Assembly (NCBI GenBank): GCA_024703855.1
Contig: CP087965.1
Coordinates: forward strand, 3,712,001 to 3,776,000
Origin: Polaromonas sp. P2-4
Lineage (GTDB): Bacteria > Pseudomonadota > Gammaproteobacteria > Burkholderiales > Burkholderiaceae_C
Direction of reading: 5' to 3'
Length of the DNA: 64,000 nt
Below the pieces are notes generated by a model that searched no databases, was not told the origin of the DNA, and saw only the letters and a list, made by a program, of their open reading frames with translations. Each line of letters starts with the position of its first letter. The stretch's first letter is position 1. Below, in pieces: positions 62,830-64,000 of the stretch. Position numbers and translations under genes: made by a program.

Positions 62830-63800
62830 TCACACGCTCCACACTTCATCAAATACACGCAGCCAGTTGCGCCCCATCACCTTGGTGATCTTGGACGCAG
62901 GCCAGCCCGCCAGCTCCATCGCGGCGGTGAGGTTGGGCATTTCGCCGATGGTGCGGATGCCCAGCGGGTTTTGTACGGTGCCAAATTTTGTGAGGCGGCG
63001 GTTGGTGCCCTTGTCGTGTGTCAGCCACTCGAAGAACTCGTCGCCATAGCCTTGGGTGAAGTCGGTGCCCACGCCCACGCAGTCTTCGCCGACCAGGTTA
63101 ATCACGTAGTCCAGCGCTTCCACGTAGTCGTCCACCGTGGCCTCAATGCCGCGCTTGAGGAAAGGCGGGAACATGGTCACGCCGATGAAGCCGCCGTGGT
63201 CGGCAATGAACTTGAGCTGTTCGTCGTTCTTGTTGCGCGGGTGCTCTTTCAGGCCTGCAGGCAGGCAGTGCGAATAGGTGACGGGTTTTTTGGACGCCAG
63301 GATGGCTTCTTCCGAAGTCTTGGCACCCACATGCGACAAATCGACCATGATGCCGACCCGGTTCATCTCGGCCACCACCTCGTGGCCGTAGCCCGACAGG
63401 CCGCCGTCGCGCTCGTAGCAGCCGGTGCCGATCAGATTTTGCGTGTTGTAGCAGAGCTGGACCACGCGCACGCCCATGTCGTGGAAGGCCTCGATGTAGC
63501 CCAGCTGATCTTCGAACGCATGGGCGTTCTGGAAGCCCAGCACGATGCCGGTTTTGCCGTCCTTCTTGGCCTGCTCGATGTCGGCTGTCGTACGCGCCAG
63601 GGTCAGCAGGTCGCTGTTGTCGCGGATCAGCCGCTTCATGTGGGCGATGTTGGCCACCGTGCCCTTGAAGTCTTCCCACACCGAGACGGTGCAGTTGGCA
63701 GCGCTGATGCCGCCTTTTTCATGTCTTCAAACACCGAGCGGTCCCACTTGGAAATAATGAGGCCGTCGATGATCAGTGCGTCTTGGTGCAGGGTGCTCAT
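62830..63800 (-). CDS. Membrane-dipeptidase (M19) homologue with degenerate metal site, frameshifted
   Basis: About 323 residues of renal-dipeptidase fold. It lacks several family metal ligands: the usual DGHND is DGLIISK here (His and Asp lost), and the bridging Glu of GxEGGH is Gln in GFQNAHAFED. The two later His ligands remain (DLSHVG, TYSHCLP). The same gene stands next to dgcA in Pseudomonas, where it is called a dipeptidase. A missing base in the A run at 63715-63719 breaks the frame after FEDMKK. The start is the ATG at 63800. The substrate is unknown; an amidohydrolase acting on a betaine-related compound is possible. Confidence 0.82.
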
Positions 63801-63812
63801 GGGGGGGTTCTT

Positions 63813-64000
63813 TCAAGCGTAGAGAGGGAAGCGGGCGGTCAGGGCTTTGACGCGGGCGTAGACCGAAGCCTCGACGGCCTCGTCGCCGGCTGGGTTGGTT
63901 TTCAGACTGTTGAAGACTTCGAGCATGAGACGCCCGACCTCTTCAAACTCGGCCAAGCCAAAGCCGCGCGTAGTGCCTGCGGCCGTGCCGACGCGGATGC
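63813..64000 (-). CDS. glyA: Serine hydroxymethyltransferase GlyA, C-terminal end only
   Basis: The last 61 residues of a PLP enzyme that interconverts glycine and serine with methylene-[25 protein letters not shown] corresponds to the GxRxGTPAxTTRG segment, and the tail [18 protein letters not shown] is the usual end. The gene runs out of the window on the right. It is separated by 12 bases from the dipeptidase-like gene, so both belong to the betaine operon. It links the glycine product of sarcosine breakdown to serine for SdaA. Confidence 0.9.
   Translation of the reverse strand, partial: IRVGTAAGTTRGFGLAEFEEVGRLMLEVFNSLKTNPAGDEAVEASVYARVKALTARFPLYA

Overview
The window reads as chromosomal DNA of a betaproteobacterium of the family Comamonadaceae (Burkholderiales), probably near Rhodoferax or Polaromonas. 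The grounds are the gene order thiD-hemL-rubA-pilGHIJ-chpA-phr-algH-ruvX-pyr, the qseE-qseG-qseF-opgGH block, and copies of a short intergenic repeat typical of that family. Coding density is high and no gene-free stretch exceeds 300 bases.

Layout. 1-6.6 kb (minus): opgG-opgH (periplasmic glucan synthesis) beside the sensor/lipoprotein/sigma-54 activator set qseE-qseG-qseF. 6.6-15.7 kb: housekeeping genes (miaB, tRNA-Met, enoyl-CoA hydratase, M61 peptidase, dsbC, ubiH-type monooxygenase, MOSC protein, ychF). 15.8-22.05 kb (plus): a compact four-gene accessory island encoding a PD-(D/E)xK-type nuclease protein, two conserved unknown proteins and a primase-helicase fusion like those of TOTE conflict systems. 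22.3-29.4 kb: an RsuA-type RNA-binding protein lacking the catalytic Asp, a YqaA-type membrane protein, dusB-fis, purH, hemL, thiD and rubredoxin. 29.5-39.3 kb (plus): the type IV pilus (twitching) chemosensory system pilG-pilH-pilI-pilJ-chpA. 39.3-41.9 kb: an internally deleted photolyase, algH, ruvX, and remnants of pyrB and pyrC. 41.9-64 kb (all minus): a 22-kb choline/glycine-betaine catabolic cluster.

How the genes work together. In the last region BetA and BetB oxidise choline to glycine betaine. GbcAB demethylates betaine to dimethylglycine, and DgcAB with a dedicated electron transfer flavoprotein demethylates dimethylglycine to sarcosine. GlyA and SdaA then lead glycine through serine to pyruvate. 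FdhA and PurU handle the released one-carbon units. ProVW with two periplasmic binding proteins imports the substrates, and GbdR is the likely activator. No sarcosine oxidase genes lie in the window.

Two regulatory observations stand out. A near-consensus sigma-54 promoter with two upstream TGTC-N10-GACA-type dyads lies between qseF and opgG, which suggests that QseF controls opgGH. A second consensus sigma-54 promoter precedes proV.

Caveat: about 25 genes carry single 1-2 base indels, often in short homopolymer runs, although the reading frame resumes at once with a conserved protein. This is most easily explained by consensus errors in a draft or long-read assembly. Spans given for such genes join both frames. 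The photolyase deletion and the pyr remnants are larger events and cannot be explained that way.
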